64,000 nt of DNA from Methylocaldum sp035627495 (GTDB lineage: Bacteria > Pseudomonadota > Gammaproteobacteria > Methylococcales > Methylococcaceae): contig NZ_DASPLO010000043.1 in assembly GCF_035627495.1 (NCBI RefSeq), forward strand, positions 4,505 through 68,504, read 5' to 3'. Below are positions 38,349 through 47,793 of this stretch, one piece after another (position 1 is the first letter of the stretch; each line of letters opens with the position of its first letter). The position numbers and the translations under genes were made by a program. The notes under the pieces are model-generated. The model did no database searches, was not told where the DNA came from, and saw only the letters and a list, made by a program, of their open reading frames with translations.

Positions 38349-38633
38349 TTATCCTAGAAACGGCAGTTGGACGCGTCCGAGTGTGCTGCTGGCAGGCCGG
38401 ATGGCCAGGCGCGACGACGCGGCGGGGTAGCCTCCCGCAAGGAAGAGTCGTCCTGGCGCTCCCAGGACGACCGTTTGCGATTGGAGGAGCAACGCCGCCA
38501 GGCGGCCTGCCAGCAGCACACTCGGGTGCGTAGCGGCTTCATCCAAACGGTGAAGTGGATAAAAGCTAGGACAGTCAGGATTCATAGGGCTTTTCGAGTC
38601 CATCTAAGCGGTCAACTGCCGTTTCTAGGATTA
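38349..38633. mobile_element. MITE-like element with 18-bp terminal inverted repeats
   Basis: TCCTAGAAACGGCAGTTG at 38352-38369 is repeated exactly as its inverse at 38613-38630, and TTA flanks both ends (38349-38351 and 38631-38633), consistent with a 3-bp target duplication. A second, inner inverted repeat (CCGAGTGTGCTGCTGGCAGG near 38377 and its inverse near 38505-38527) lies inside. There is no transposase gene. Confidence 0.7.
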
Positions 38634-38735
38634 ATAGATTGCCGATCGAAGCGCGCCTAAATTACCCTTTGATCGCCGGCTCGTCGATACTTGGCCGCTT
38701 TTCCGAAACCGCAACCAACCCTAAAGAGTATTTCC

Positions 38736-39374
38736 ATGCCAGCAAGCACCTCCGAAATCAAGGCATACATCCAGGCCGCCGCGATCGTCATCCGTGAACA
38801 CGCCGAGGAAGTCGCCGCGCTCGACCAGGCCATTGGCGACGGCGATCATGTCGCCAATCTGCAGCGGGGCCTCGCCGCCTTGGACTCCTTGGCGGAAGAG
38901 CTTGGGCAAATGGACTGGCCCGCCGCCTTCCAGAAAATCGGCATGAGCCTCATGAGCAGCGTGGGCGGGGCTTCCGGCTCGCTCTACGGCACGTTTTTCC
39001 TAGCCATGAGCAAGGCTATACGCAACAAGGAAATGAATTTGCCGAATTTGGCCGAAGCCTTCAGCCAAGGCGTCGAAGCGATGAAACAGCGGGGCAAGGC
39101 CGATTTAGGCGAAAAAACCATGCTCGATGTCTTGATCCCGGTGGCAAACGCCTTGCAACAGGCGGCGCAAGAATCTTGGGCATTGCCGCAAGCATTGGAG
39201 AACATCAACCGTGTGGCCGAGGCCGGCTGCGAGTCCACCCGCGACCTGATCGCCACCAAGGGACGGGCGTCCTTTCTGGGCGAGCGCGCCCGCGGCCATA
39301 TCGATGCGGGGGCTAGGACCAGTCAGTTGATGATTGGGGCAATCGGAGACGTGGTGGCGAAGAGCTTACAGTAG
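38736..39374 (+). CDS. dhaL: Dihydroxyacetone kinase, DhaL nucleotide-binding subunit
   Basis: The 212-residue all-helical protein has the DhaL signature DQAIGDGDHVANLQRG (Mg-ADP-binding Asp residues, about 30-45) and GGASGSLYGTFF. In PTS-linked kinases DhaL carries ADP that is rephosphorylated by DhaM; no DhaM lies in this window. The start at 38736 is chosen from an ATG that aligns with the family start. It is convergent with dhaK, with a small unknown gene between them. Confidence 0.9.
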   Translation: MPASTSEIKAYIQAAAIVIREHAEEVAALDQAIGDGDHVANLQRGLAALDSLAEELGQMDWPAAFQKIGMSLMSSVGGASGSLYGTFFLAMSKAIRNKEMNLPNLAEAFSQGVEAMKQRGKADLGEKTMLDVLIPVANALQQAAQESWALPQALENINRVAEAGCESTRDLIATKGRASFLGERARGHIDAGARTSQLMIGAIGDVVAKSLQ

Positions 39375-39418
39375 CCCCCTCCGCGGCTTGTTAGGTATGC
39401 CGGGAACCTTCTTATAGC

Positions 39419-39679
39419 TTATAGCCACTTGATTTCTACCTCTGCCCCCAGGGATTCGAGCACGTGCCGGATTCCCTCAACGCCCTTGTCAGAAGGAAGA
39501 GTTAAAGATACAAGCTCTCTGGCCATTATGCGGCGAGCCAGACACTTCGCTTCAAGTCGTGGTTGCTGCCCAAACTCCACAAGCCGGGGCACCAATTGGC
39601 AGCGTGCTTTACCATCCCAATCCGTCCATGATCGGTTTGCATCCCAACTCAATACAGTAATTTTGATGCCGTTTTTCAC
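39419..39679 (-). CDS. Small conserved-looking protein of unknown function
   Basis: The 86-residue frame starts MKNGIKITVLSWD and ends LGAEVEIKWL. Its alternation of hydrophobic and charged residues looks genuine, and it fills the gap between dhaL and dhaK. I do not recognise the family, and there is no signal peptide or membrane segment. Confidence 0.5.
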   Translation of the reverse strand: MKNGIKITVLSWDANRSWTDWDGKARCQLVPRLVEFGQQPRLEAKCLARRIMARELVSLTLPSDKGVEGIRHVLESLGAEVEIKWL

Positions 39680-39720
39680 AATTAGGACCTAATTCCATTC
39701 GGCATTCGAGTGAACATTAA

Positions 39721-39804
39721 TTGTAGGGTGGGTTAGCGAAGCGTAACCCACCGATTCGAGGTCGCTCGGTGGGTTACGGCCTCACGGCCTAACCCACCCT
39801 ACAA
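39721..39804. repeat. GTAGGGTGGGTTA palindromic repeat
   Basis: TTGTAGGGTGGGTTAG (39721-39736) is inverted as CTAACCCACCCTACAA (39789-39804), with a second GTAACCCACCGA/TCGGTGGGTTAC pair inside. This is a non-coding MITE-like element of a type found in many gammaproteobacteria. Confidence 0.72.
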
Positions 39805-39845
39805 AAATTAATTCCTTATTGAAAGCGATTTGGAATAAAACGTTC

Positions 39846-40835
39846 TCAACACCCCCACCGCAACGCCGCCGTATGCACCGGCGCGTCCCACAGCCTGATC
39901 ATCTCGTCGTCCAGCAGCGTCAGAGTGACGGAGCAGCCCGCCATGTCCAGCGACGTGGTGAAATTTCCGACCAGCGAACGAGCAACGGTCACTCCGCGCT
40001 TATCCCAGAATTGGCGGGCCAAGTCATAGACAAGATAAAGCTCCATCAGGGGCGTCGCGCCGAAACCGTTGACATGCAGCAATACCGGTTGGCCTTTACC
40101 GAGTTTCAGCTCGCCGTCGATGGCTTGGGCTAGGTGCTCGACGATTTCCGAAGCGCTGGCCAAAGCCATGCGCTCCCGCCCCTTCTCCCCGTGGATGCCC
40201 ACACCCATTTCCATTTCGCCTTCGCCGATATCGAAGGTAGGTTTGCCCAAAGCCGGGACGGTACAACTGGTCAGCGCCACGCCCATGGAGGCAGTCGCCC
40301 GCACGACCCGTTCGCCTAGAGCCTTGCAACCGGCCAGGTCCATGCCCGCTTCGGCCGCCGCGCCGACGATCTTTTCGACGATGATCGTGCCCGCCACCCC
40401 ACGTCGCCCCATACCCTGGTGTTCGGGGATGGACACATCGTCATGCACCAGCACCGTCTCGTGGGGGCAGTCGAGCATCTCGCCGGCGATCTCGAAATTC
40501 ATCACATCGCCGGCGTAATTCTTGACGATGAACAACACGCCGCCGCCGTTTTCCGTGGCCTGGGCGGCGGCGAGCATCTGGTCCGGCGTGGGCGAAGTGA
40601 ACACCTGTCCCGGACAAGCGGCGTCCAGCATTCCGAGGCCGACGAAACCGGTGTGCAAGGGCTCGTGCCCTGAGCCGCCGCCGGAAATCAGCGCCACCTT
40701 GCCCGGTACACGAGGAGCGGTACGGGCCATATAGCGGGGTTCGGAATTGAAGCGGACGATGTCGGCGTGTGCCAGCGCAAAGCCCCGCTCGCTTTCCTCC
40801 AGTAGGCTGTCAACAGTATTGATGAATTTCTTCAT
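39846..40835 (-). CDS. dhaK: Dihydroxyacetone kinase, DhaK substrate-binding subunit
   Basis: The 329-residue protein has LISGGGSGHEPLHTGFVG near residues 49-66, NYAGDVMNF, and MGVGIHGEKGR holding the His that binds dihydroxyacetone covalently as a hemiaminal. Together with DhaL it phosphorylates dihydroxyacetone to DHAP. It stands alone on the minus strand, facing dhaL, so the two subunits are not in one operon as is usual. Confidence 0.93.
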   Translation of the reverse strand: MKKFINTVDSLLEESERGFALAHADIVRFNSEPRYMARTAPRVPGKVALISGGGSGHEPLHTGFVGLGMLDAACPGQVFTSPTPDQMLAAAQATENGGGVLFIVKNYAGDVMNFEIAGEMLDCPHETVLVHDDVSIPEHQGMGRRGVAGTIIVEKIVGAAAEAGMDLAGCKALGERVVRATASMGVALTSCTVPALGKPTFDIGEGEMEMGVGIHGEKGRERMALASASEIVEHLAQAIDGELKLGKGQPVLLHVNGFGATPLMELYLVYDLARQFWDKRGVTVARSLVGNFTTSLDMAGCSVTLTLLDDEMIRLWDAPVHTAALRWGC

Positions 40836-41088
40836 GAGGGTCCTTAATCGTTCGGCGATTCGTTAACCGGAGTGGCACGAACCGCAGGCATAGGTAAACG
40901 TGCCGGAAAGCAAACCATCGCGACCTCTTTCGGTCAAGTTTTGTCCGAACGGATTACACGGGAAACATAGTTTTCCGGGATACGGCTTGGGTGTTTTCGA
41001 GCCGTAATGCGGTCAGATATCATTACCGTAAGCAGGCTTGTATCTGCGCCTTGCAAGAACAAAAACGAAATCTTAGGAGAGACTAAGC

Positions 41089-41334
41089 ATGAAGAAATCC
41101 GCGATTCTGATCTTGGGAAGCATCGGTTTTTGGCTGGGATCGGCGTCGGTAACCTGGGCTGACGATGATCAAAAGCATCCCGGCTATCATTTCGAGCCGG
41201 TTGTGGTCTATCAAGATGCCCAAATCACGCAGACTAACAACGCCGCCACAACCAAGGCTGACCCTGAATATCCCGCCGTTTACTTCGAACCGAAGGTCAT
41301 TTATCAGGACAAGGAACTCATAAAAGCCTACTGA
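41089..41334 (+). CDS. Small exported protein with two HPxYxFE-type repeats
   Basis: The 81-residue protein has a signal peptide (about 1-24, ending TWA) and two copies of one motif: HPGYHFEPVVVYQD at residues 30-43 and YPAVYFEPKVIYQD at 61-74. The same motif occurs once in the next gene at 41704. AGGAGAG upstream of 41089 is a good ribosome site. I know of no function for the motif. The predicted mature protein is only about 57 residues. Confidence 0.7.
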   Translation: MKKSAILILGSIGFWLGSASVTWADDDQKHPGYHFEPVVVYQDAQITQTNNAATTKADPEYPAVYFEPKVIYQDKELIKAY

Positions 41335-41703
41335 TCAGGCTTTTTATAGCGTTTTCAGTTCTGATGTACGGTCTAAGAAGGAAGCCGCCATTGGCGGCAA
41401 CTTAGTTTGGAGCGGGTCTCGCCCCGCGGGCGAGTTTCGCTGCGAACTCCGTCCGTGGAGTTCGCCCTTCGGGCCAGCGTTCCGCTGTCCCAATTCGCTC
41501 CCGGCGAATTGGTCTTTTGCTTGCCCAAAAGAAAGAAACCAAAGGCCGCCCGGATGGCGCGCTGATCCTGTGCGTCACCGCCTGGAGCCGGGGGCGATGC
41601 TCGGGCGCGCCATAACGGGACTATACCGAATCGCCATACATCAGATTTGAAAATGCGCTAGCGACTATCATTATGCTTTCCATCAAAATTTGAAGGGGTT
41701 GAA
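41335..41703. repeat. Intergenic repeat DNA
   Basis: The stretch at 41400-41560 is GC-rich with inverted pairs (GGAGTTCGCCCTTCGGGCC, CAATTCGC-CCGGCGAATTG) and a CCCAAAAGAAAGAAACC run. It resembles dispersed non-coding repeats of proteobacteria. A shorter relative with GTTCGCCCTGCGGGCCAGC occurs near 57800. No gene is supported. Confidence 0.5.
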
Positions 41704-42492
41704 GTGGATATGACGGCGTTCAAACTGATTCCCGCCAGTCTGTTTTCTGTGGTCCTATTGGCGGGTAGTCCTGTAATCCAAGCGACGGACGATGCGCAGC
41801 ATCCGGCGTATGATTTCGAATCCTCGGTACTGTCTCAGAACCCAGACCTTTCCTCGCCCCCCAAATCAGGCGCTAAAGCAATCCCGGACAACAATCCCGA
41901 CGATTCGGATTCGAAAGGGACTGGCGTTTTTCGCCCTTCTGAAGCAAGCCATGATGCCGGTGAGACGACGACTCGGTTTTCGAAATCGCAGGAAAGCCAC
42001 TCCAACCAGGACAACTTTCTCGGCTTCGTGGTGCTATCGCTGATCGCATGGGATTTTGGCCGGCGTTTTGCGAACCGATCGAGAAATGGCGCTTCCCAAA
42101 CCGGCGTTCTGCCATTGATATGGCAGCGGGATCGGAGCGGTTCGTTTGCCCCGGATGTCTTAAGCACAGCGGGTTCCGCATTTTTGGATCACCCGGTCCA
42201 CGCAAGTCTTTTCGTCATATCCTTTGCCTTTCTGACGTTGGTACACGCACCGCTCTTGATTTCGGTATCGCTGCTCGTATTGCTGGTCTATCTAACGATG
42301 TTCTTTGGAGCGCGCCTTCCGAAATCCCCCGCCATTACCGCCCTGCCCGAAGAGATCATCCCCGAACCCGCTACAGTAACCGCGCACAACGACAACGCAG
42401 CCCCAGCCAGCCCGAGTGCTCGACGACGCCAATCCGGCAGCGGAAAAACCGCGGCTCCGAGAAATAGAACCCGAAAGCCCGAGGCGCCTTGA
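41704..42492 (+). CDS. Exported membrane protein carrying one HPxYxFE motif
   Basis: The 262-residue protein has a signal-like N-terminus (about 5-27), then HPAYDFESSVLSQN at residues 33-46, the motif shared with the preceding small gene. A low-complexity linker follows, then hydrophobic segments at about 105-118, 165-185 and 188-205 and a basic, Pro-rich tail. The GTG at 41704 has GAAGGGG five bases upstream; an ATG at 41710 is an alternative. I do not recognise the family. Confidence 0.6.
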   Translation: MDMTAFKLIPASLFSVVLLAGSPVIQATDDAQHPAYDFESSVLSQNPDLSSPPKSGAKAIPDNNPDDSDSKGTGVFRPSEASHDAGETTTRFSKSQESHSNQDNFLGFVVLSLIAWDFGRRFANRSRNGASQTGVLPLIWQRDRSGSFAPDVLSTAGSAFLDHPVHASLFVISFAFLTLVHAPLLISVSLLVLLVYLTMFFGARLPKSPAITALPEEIIPEPATVTAHNDNAAPASPSARRRQSGSGKTAAPRNRTRKPEAP

Positions 42493-42751
42493 TGACGGAC
42501 TCAGATTCGCCGAATGTCCCTTAAGCCGTCCCGCACGGCTGCGGCGAAGAAAGCCTTCATTTCGGTAAGCCTTTTCTCCTTGGTGGGCTCTCATCTATCC
42601 GCCGGCTGAAATAAACTCGCAGAGACACCCACTCGCGTCGCATCGCCTTCGGCGCCACCGGTTTTAAACAGGTTCTCATATGTAAAATATATATCGATCG
42701 TTGGAGTCTATTTCTCCACCGACACGAATCCTTTACGACCGGGGGCACCTT

Positions 42752-43885
42752 TTGATCAAGCTACTGCACACCGCTGACTGGCAAATCGGCAAGCTATTCG
42801 GCCAGTTCGAGCCCGACGAGGCCGCTCTCCTTGCTGAAGCACGATTCAAAGCCGTCGAGCGGCTCGCGAGCGTTGCAACCGAAAACCGAGTCGACCTCGT
42901 GCTGGTCGCAGGGGATGTTTTCGATGCGCAGGGCGTGGCCGACAAGACCATCCACCGCCTCTTCAATGCCATGGCGGGTTTCGAAGGCCCATGGATCTTG
43001 CTCCCGGGGAACCATGATGCCGCGCTCGCCGAATCCGTCTGGACGCGCGCGGCGCGTCTCAAAGCCATTCCCGGCAACGTGACCGTCTGTTTGCGGCCGG
43101 AGCCCTTGCTGCTCGATTCGATCAACGTCGCTGTGCTGCCCGCGCCGCTGACGCAGCGCAATACCCATACCGACCTGACCGAATGGTTCGCCGCGGCCGA
43201 GACACCCGCCGGAATGCCGCGGATCGGGCTGGCGCACGGCAGCGTCCAAGGCATCCTCGCGGAAGGCATCGATTCGGCCAACCCAATAGCCGCCGGGCGC
43301 GCGGAGCAAGCGGGCCTCGATTACCTCGCGCTCGGCGACTGGCATGGCATGAAACAGGTGGATGCGCGCACCTGGTACAGCGGCACGCCGGAAACCGATC
43401 GTTTCAGGGCGAACGACTCCGGGCAGGCGCTTCTTGTCGAGCTGTCGGAGCCGGGCGCCCTGCCAACGGTAATGCCGGTCGCGACGGGTCAATACCGCTG
43501 GCATTCGGAAGCGCTCTTACTTCAGGTGCCCAGCGATGTCGATCAGGCATTACAGCGGATTTCGGCCTTCGGGCCAGCGGATGTCGTGCAACTCGGATTG
43601 TCCGGGCGAACCGATCTCGGCGGACACCGGCGTCTTCTCGATTCCATCGAGCAAGCTCGCGGCAAAGCCCGGAGCCTCTTGGCCGACCTGTCCGCGTTGC
43701 GGCTCGAACCCACGGTGGAGGACATCGACGCGCTGAAAGCCGACGGTTACCTGGGCGAAGTCATCGCCGAACTTCGCGCGGGCCAGGACGGGGCCGACGC
43801 GGAAGTCGCCCGGGACGCTCTTACTCTGCTTGCGGGCATCCTCGATGCGCAACGCGCGAATGCCGGCGTGGGAGGTTCGCCGTGA
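42752..43885 (+). CDS. SbcD-like DNA repair metallophosphoesterase
   Basis: The 377-residue protein has calcineurin-like phosphoesterase motifs: LLHTADWQIGK (Asp and His ligands), VLVAGDVFDAQG, LLPGNHDAAL and LALGDWHG. This matches the SbcD/Mre11 nuclease fold, but the C-terminus differs from housekeeping SbcD. TTG at 42752 follows GGGGG and puts the first metal motif at the N-terminus; an earlier TTG at 42701 is less likely. Its stop overlaps the ATPase start (GTGA), a sign of coupled subunits. Confidence 0.85.
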   Translation: MIKLLHTADWQIGKLFGQFEPDEAALLAEARFKAVERLASVATENRVDLVLVAGDVFDAQGVADKTIHRLFNAMAGFEGPWILLPGNHDAALAESVWTRAARLKAIPGNVTVCLRPEPLLLDSINVAVLPAPLTQRNTHTDLTEWFAAAETPAGMPRIGLAHGSVQGILAEGIDSANPIAAGRAEQAGLDYLALGDWHGMKQVDARTWYSGTPETDRFRANDSGQALLVELSEPGALPTVMPVATGQYRWHSEALLLQVPSDVDQALQRISAFGPADVVQLGLSGRTDLGGHRRLLDSIEQARGKARSLLADLSALRLEPTVEDIDALKADGYLGEVIAELRAGQDGADAEVARDALTLLAGILDAQRANAGVGGSP

Positions 43886-46536
43886 AGCTCTTTCGGATCC
43901 GTATCGAACAGCTCAAACAGTTCCGGCAGCCGATCGAGATCAAGGACCTCGAACCGGGCATCAACCTTTTTACCGGCCCGAACGAAGCCGGCAAGAGCAC
44001 CATCGTCACGGCCATTCGCGCCGCGTTCTTTGAGCGGCATCGCTCCGGCAGCGTCGATGACCTGCGCCCCTGGGGCGATTCGTCGGCCTCGCCCGCCGTC
44101 GAACTGGAGTTCGCGGTCGGCGATAAACACTACAGGCTCACCAAGAGTTTTCTGGGGAAGAAGCGCTGCGAACTGCAAATCGGCGCACAGCGGCTGGATA
44201 GTGCCGAAGCCGAGGACCATCTCGCGGAGCTGTTGGGCTTTCGCTACGCCGGCCGCGGTGCCAGCGCCGCCGAGCACTGGGGCATCCCGGGCCTCTTGTG
44301 GAGCCAGCAGGGTGCCGTGCAAGACATTCGGGAATCGGTGACGCATGCCACGGACCACCTGCATACCGCGCTGAACGAGTCGCTGGGCGAGATCGCCAGC
44401 AGCTGCGGCGACGCGGTGCTGGCGACGATCGAAGCCGCGCGAAACGAGTTGCTGACTGCGGCAACCGGCAAGCCGCGGGGACCGTATGCCGAAGTGATGG
44501 AAAAGGAGGCTGCGCTCGCGGACGCCGTCCGGCAACTCGATGCGGAGATCGCCACTTACCGCCAGAAGGTCGATACCCTGGCATCCCTGCGCCGCGAACA
44601 TGCCGCCGACGAGACCGAGAAACCGTGGGTGAGCTTTCGCGAACAAGAGCAGGCCGCGGCGGACAAGCTGGAAGCCATCCGGCGCATCGAAGAAGCCCTC
44701 GCGGCCGAGAAACTGCGCGCAACCCAGATCGAAGACCGGATCAAGCTGCTGCACGATCAACTAGAGACCTTCGGCAGCCAGGAGAAAGAAGTTGAAACAC
44801 GCCGCGTGGAACTGGAATCCGTCCGTCAAAGGCAGGCGGCGGCCACGGTGCTCGCCGAGGAATGGCAGTCGAAGCGCGCGGAAGCGGAACAGCGCCATGA
44901 AGCCGCGCGCGAGGCGTTGCGCCTTGCGCGTCAGGAAGAGACGCGCCGCAGCCTGACGCGCGAATTCGAGGCGATGCGGCTCAAGGCGGAAAACACCGCC
45001 ACCGCGCTCGAAAAGGCCGAGACTGAACAGACTGCCTTGCTCGAATTGCAAAGGCAAGCAGTCGCCTCCGAGATCAAGCTTCAAGACCTTGAACTGCTGC
45101 GCGAGCAACACCGGCAAATTCGCGAAACACAAATCCAGCTCGCCGCAGCCGCGACCCGACTGCATTTCACGCTGGAGGAGGACCGCAGTATCCAGGTCGG
45201 TGCCGAGTCTGTTGCCGGCACGGGCGAGCGGCTGTTGCTCGAGGCGACCACTCTCACGCTGCCGGGGCTCGGCCAACTCGAGATCGCGCCGGGCGGCGCG
45301 GATCTTTCCCAGCTCCGCCGCCACGAGAAGGAACTCGCCGATAGGCATGAGGCCCTGCTGCAGCGACTGGGTCTTTCGTCGCTGGAGGCCGCCGAAACCC
45401 GTCATCAGACTCACACACAAAGGCTCGCCGACATCAAAACGGCCGAGGCAACGCTGCAAGCACTCGCGCCGCAAGGGATCGAGCCGCTGCGTACCGAACT
45501 GGCCACCCAGCAGGTCCGCGCCGAAGAAATCGAACAAGCCTTGCGGCAATTGCCGTGCAGAGCCGAGCGCGCGGCGGCGCTCCCCACCGTCGCCGAGGCG
45601 GAAGCCACCGAGGAAACCGCCCGACAATCGCTCGCGCGGATCAACGACAGCCTGCACGAAGCGCAACTCGCCGCCGGTAAAGAGCAGACCGCGTTCGAAA
45701 CCGCGACGCGGGAACTCTCGACCGCGCGGGCACTGCTAGCCGCACCGGACCGGGACGAACGCGTGGCGACGGCAAACCGGGACTTGATTGACGCGCGGGC
45801 CGAGCAGTCCACCTTGGCCGCCCGTATCGAAGCACTGGCCCGGCAATTGGCCGAAGCGCGCCCCGAGATCCTGCAGCAGGACGTCGAACGCTTCCGCAAG
45901 AGCGCCGAGCAACACGAGAAGCGCTTCAACGAGCGCCGCGACACGCTGCTGCGATTGGAAGTCGAACTCCAGGCGGCGGGCACTCAGGGGTTGGAAGAGC
46001 GCCGTTCGGAGCTGGCGCGCGACCTGGCTCAAGCCCAGCGCCGGGTCGAGGAACTGCGGCGGCGCGCCCATGCCCTGGACCACCTGTTGAACCTGTTGCG
46101 GGACAAGCGCCGCGCACTGACCCGGAGACTCCAAGCCCCGCTGCAAAAACACCTGAACCGCTATCTCCAGCTGCTGTTTCCGGAGGCCCGCCTGGACATC
46201 GACGAGAACCTCACCCCCGGCCCGCTGACGCGCACCGGATCAAACGGAACGGAATTGGGCGAATTCGAAAGTTTAAGTTTCGGCGCGCGCGAGCAGATGG
46301 GCATTATCAGCCGGCTCGCCTATGCGGGGCTGCTGCGGGAGGCCGGGCGGCCCACGCTGATCATTCTCGACGATGCACTCGTCCACAGCGATGAGGAGCG
46401 GCTGGCGCAGATGAAGCGGGTGTTGTTCGATGCGGCGACCCGGCATCAGATCCTGCTGTTTACCTGCCATCCGGCGAAGTGGCGAGACCTCGGGGTGGGG
46501 GCGAGGTCGTTGGAGGCGATTCGGGCGGAGGCGTAA
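43882..46536 (+). CDS. SbcC/Rad50-like ATPase
   Basis: The 884-residue protein has Walker A GPNEAGKST at residues 34-42, a long coiled-coil region rich in Glu, Ala, Arg and Leu (about 190-760), the ABC signature LSFGAREQMGI and Walker B PTLIILDDALVHSD. No clear Cys-x-x-Cys zinc hook was found in the coiled coil. It starts with GTG at 43882, overlapping the SbcD-like stop. The pair probably forms a DNA end-processing complex; a role in phage defence is possible but unproven. Confidence 0.85.
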   Translation: MKLFRIRIEQLKQFRQPIEIKDLEPGINLFTGPNEAGKSTIVTAIRAAFFERHRSGSVDDLRPWGDSSASPAVELEFAVGDKHYRLTKSFLGKKRCELQIGAQRLDSAEAEDHLAELLGFRYAGRGASAAEHWGIPGLLWSQQGAVQDIRESVTHATDHLHTALNESLGEIASSCGDAVLATIEAARNELLTAATGKPRGPYAEVMEKEAALADAVRQLDAEIATYRQKVDTLASLRREHAADETEKPWVSFREQEQAAADKLEAIRRIEEALAAEKLRATQIEDRIKLLHDQLETFGSQEKEVETRRVELESVRQRQAAATVLAEEWQSKRAEAEQRHEAAREALRLARQEETRRSLTREFEAMRLKAENTATALEKAETEQTALLELQRQAVASEIKLQDLELLREQHRQIRETQIQLAAAATRLHFTLEEDRSIQVGAESVAGTGERLLLEATTLTLPGLGQLEIAPGGADLSQLRRHEKELADRHEALLQRLGLSSLEAAETRHQTHTQRLADIKTAEATLQALAPQGIEPLRTELATQQVRAEEIEQALRQLPCRAERAAALPTVAEAEATEETARQSLARINDSLHEAQLAAGKEQTAFETATRELSTARALLAAPDRDERVATANRDLIDARAEQSTLAARIEALARQLAEARPEILQQDVERFRKSAEQHEKRFNERRDTLLRLEVELQAAGTQGLEERRSELARDLAQAQRRVEELRRRAHALDHLLNLLRDKRRALTRRLQAPLQKHLNRYLQLLFPEARLDIDENLTPGPLTRTGSNGTELGEFESLSFGAREQMGIISRLAYAGLLREAGRPTLIILDDALVHSDEERLAQMKRVLFDAATRHQILLFTCHPAKWRDLGVGARSLEAIRAEA

Positions 46537-46638
46537 GTTCCGGGTAGATTTTCTGCTGGTTCCTGAACTGCCGCTTGGGAACCAGCCAACCGGCAAAAAT
46601 TATCTCCCGACTGCCACCAGTTAATATTAAAGTGTTCT

Positions 46639-47793
46639 TCACCGCCATAACTCGGCTTCTTTCAGCCGGCGCACCAGTGCCCCGCGCTTCCCGTGCCGCT
46701 CCATGAAGCCGTGTAGACGCGCGTCGAATTCGCCCCGGCTTGCATGGATCGTATAGGCTTCTGCCAGATCGACTAAGGCGCGGGTCGCCTCCTCATAAGA
46801 CGAAGCGATGCCACGTTCCGCCTTCTGATCGATGCCACACCAGCAGCGGTCGAAGTCGGCCGCGAGGGTGGCCAGGTAGGCTTCCCGCCGCCGGCGCTGC
46901 TCGGCTTTCAGTTGGGCGAGTTCTTCCGCCACCCGTTGCAGGCGTATTTCCTTCGCTCCTTCCGCCAGTTTCCATAATTCGGCCACGGAGCGACGTTCCC
47001 TGAATGCCGCCGAGCGCGGCGCCCGCTCCCGCTGCCAAGCCAGAAAGCGCGCCTTGAGTTGCCGTTCGGCCTGTTGCGAGTGTCCTTGCAGCAGCTGTTT
47101 CAAGCTTAAACGAGCCTCCTTGACGGGCACCCCGGCCAGCCATGCGTCCATCTCGCGGTCGGAATCGACGGCCGCATCGGTCGCCTCCGAGTCCGTCGAC
47201 GCCGCGGCTGCCAGCAAATCGGGATCGATCTCGAGGAACTCGACAAGGGCCTGCTGGGCACCGGTCAAGCTTGATAAACCCGGCGGCGGTTCCGGTTCGA
47301 GACTCGCCTCGTCAACCTCGCCCGCGGTGACTCCGGCAAGCCAACCGAGGTACAACGCTCGGCCATCGCCCCGGAGCAACTCGTCGCGCAACGGCACCAG
47401 GCGCCCCATCCAGCCGCTTCCGTTTTCGCTGCCGAAGCGGTCGTAGTTCTCACTTTCGTGCAGCGCCCACTCGATGATCCAGTGATCGAACGATTCGTCG
47501 ATTGTCAGGGTGCTCTCCGTTTCAAAGCCGGCCAGTTCGCCCGCGGTGAACACGGAGTGCGGCACCCGGAGGGCAAAGCGGCAACTGCACCAATTGGCGA
47601 CGTAGACGAAGGCATCGAAGTAACGCCGCATCCAGTCGGTCGGATCGCCCTTGAGGTCGCCCCAGTGGTATTCGTTGACGAAGGAGGCCGGCGTGATCGA
47701 CGCCCGCGACGAACGGGTACGCAGTTCGGCCATTTGTGCCGGAGTCAGCGGCCTGTCGATGGTAACGAATTCGTAGTATTGATATTCGCTCAT
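46639..47793 (-). CDS. Conserved hypothetical protein, charged
   Basis: The 384-residue cytosolic protein opens MSEYQYYEFVTIDRPLT and has EYHWGDLKGDP and DRFGSENGSGWMGRLVPLRD segments, then a long charged helical C-terminus with Arg- and Glu-rich stretches. I recall similar conserved proteins of unknown function in proteobacteria, but I cannot assign a role. It is convergent with the SbcC-like gene. Confidence 0.7.
   Translation of the reverse strand: MSEYQYYEFVTIDRPLTPAQMAELRTRSSRASITPASFVNEYHWGDLKGDPTDWMRRYFDAFVYVANWCSCRFALRVPHSVFTAGELAGFETESTLTIDESFDHWIIEWALHESENYDRFGSENGSGWMGRLVPLRDELLRGDGRALYLGWLAGVTAGEVDEASLEPEPPPGLSSLTGAQQALVEFLEIDPDLLAAAASTDSEATDAAVDSDREMDAWLAGVPVKEARLSLKQLLQGHSQQAERQLKARFLAWQRERAPRSAAFRERRSVAELWKLAEGAKEIRLQRVAEELAQLKAEQRRRREAYLATLAADFDRCWCGIDQKAERGIASSYEEATRALVDLAEAYTIHASRGEFDARLHGFMERHGKRGALVRRLKEAELWR

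Noticed and set aside
40879..40897. Possible -24/-12 promoter (GTGGCACGAACCGCAGG) near the HPxYxFE gene
   Set aside because: The GG and GC elements are 12 bases apart instead of 10 and the -12 box does not match.
43183..43881. N-terminal extension of the SbcC-like gene
   Set aside because: The open frame runs antiphase to the SbcD-like gene and has Arg/Gly-rich shadow composition. The GTG at 43882 with overlapping stop gives the correct P-loop position.
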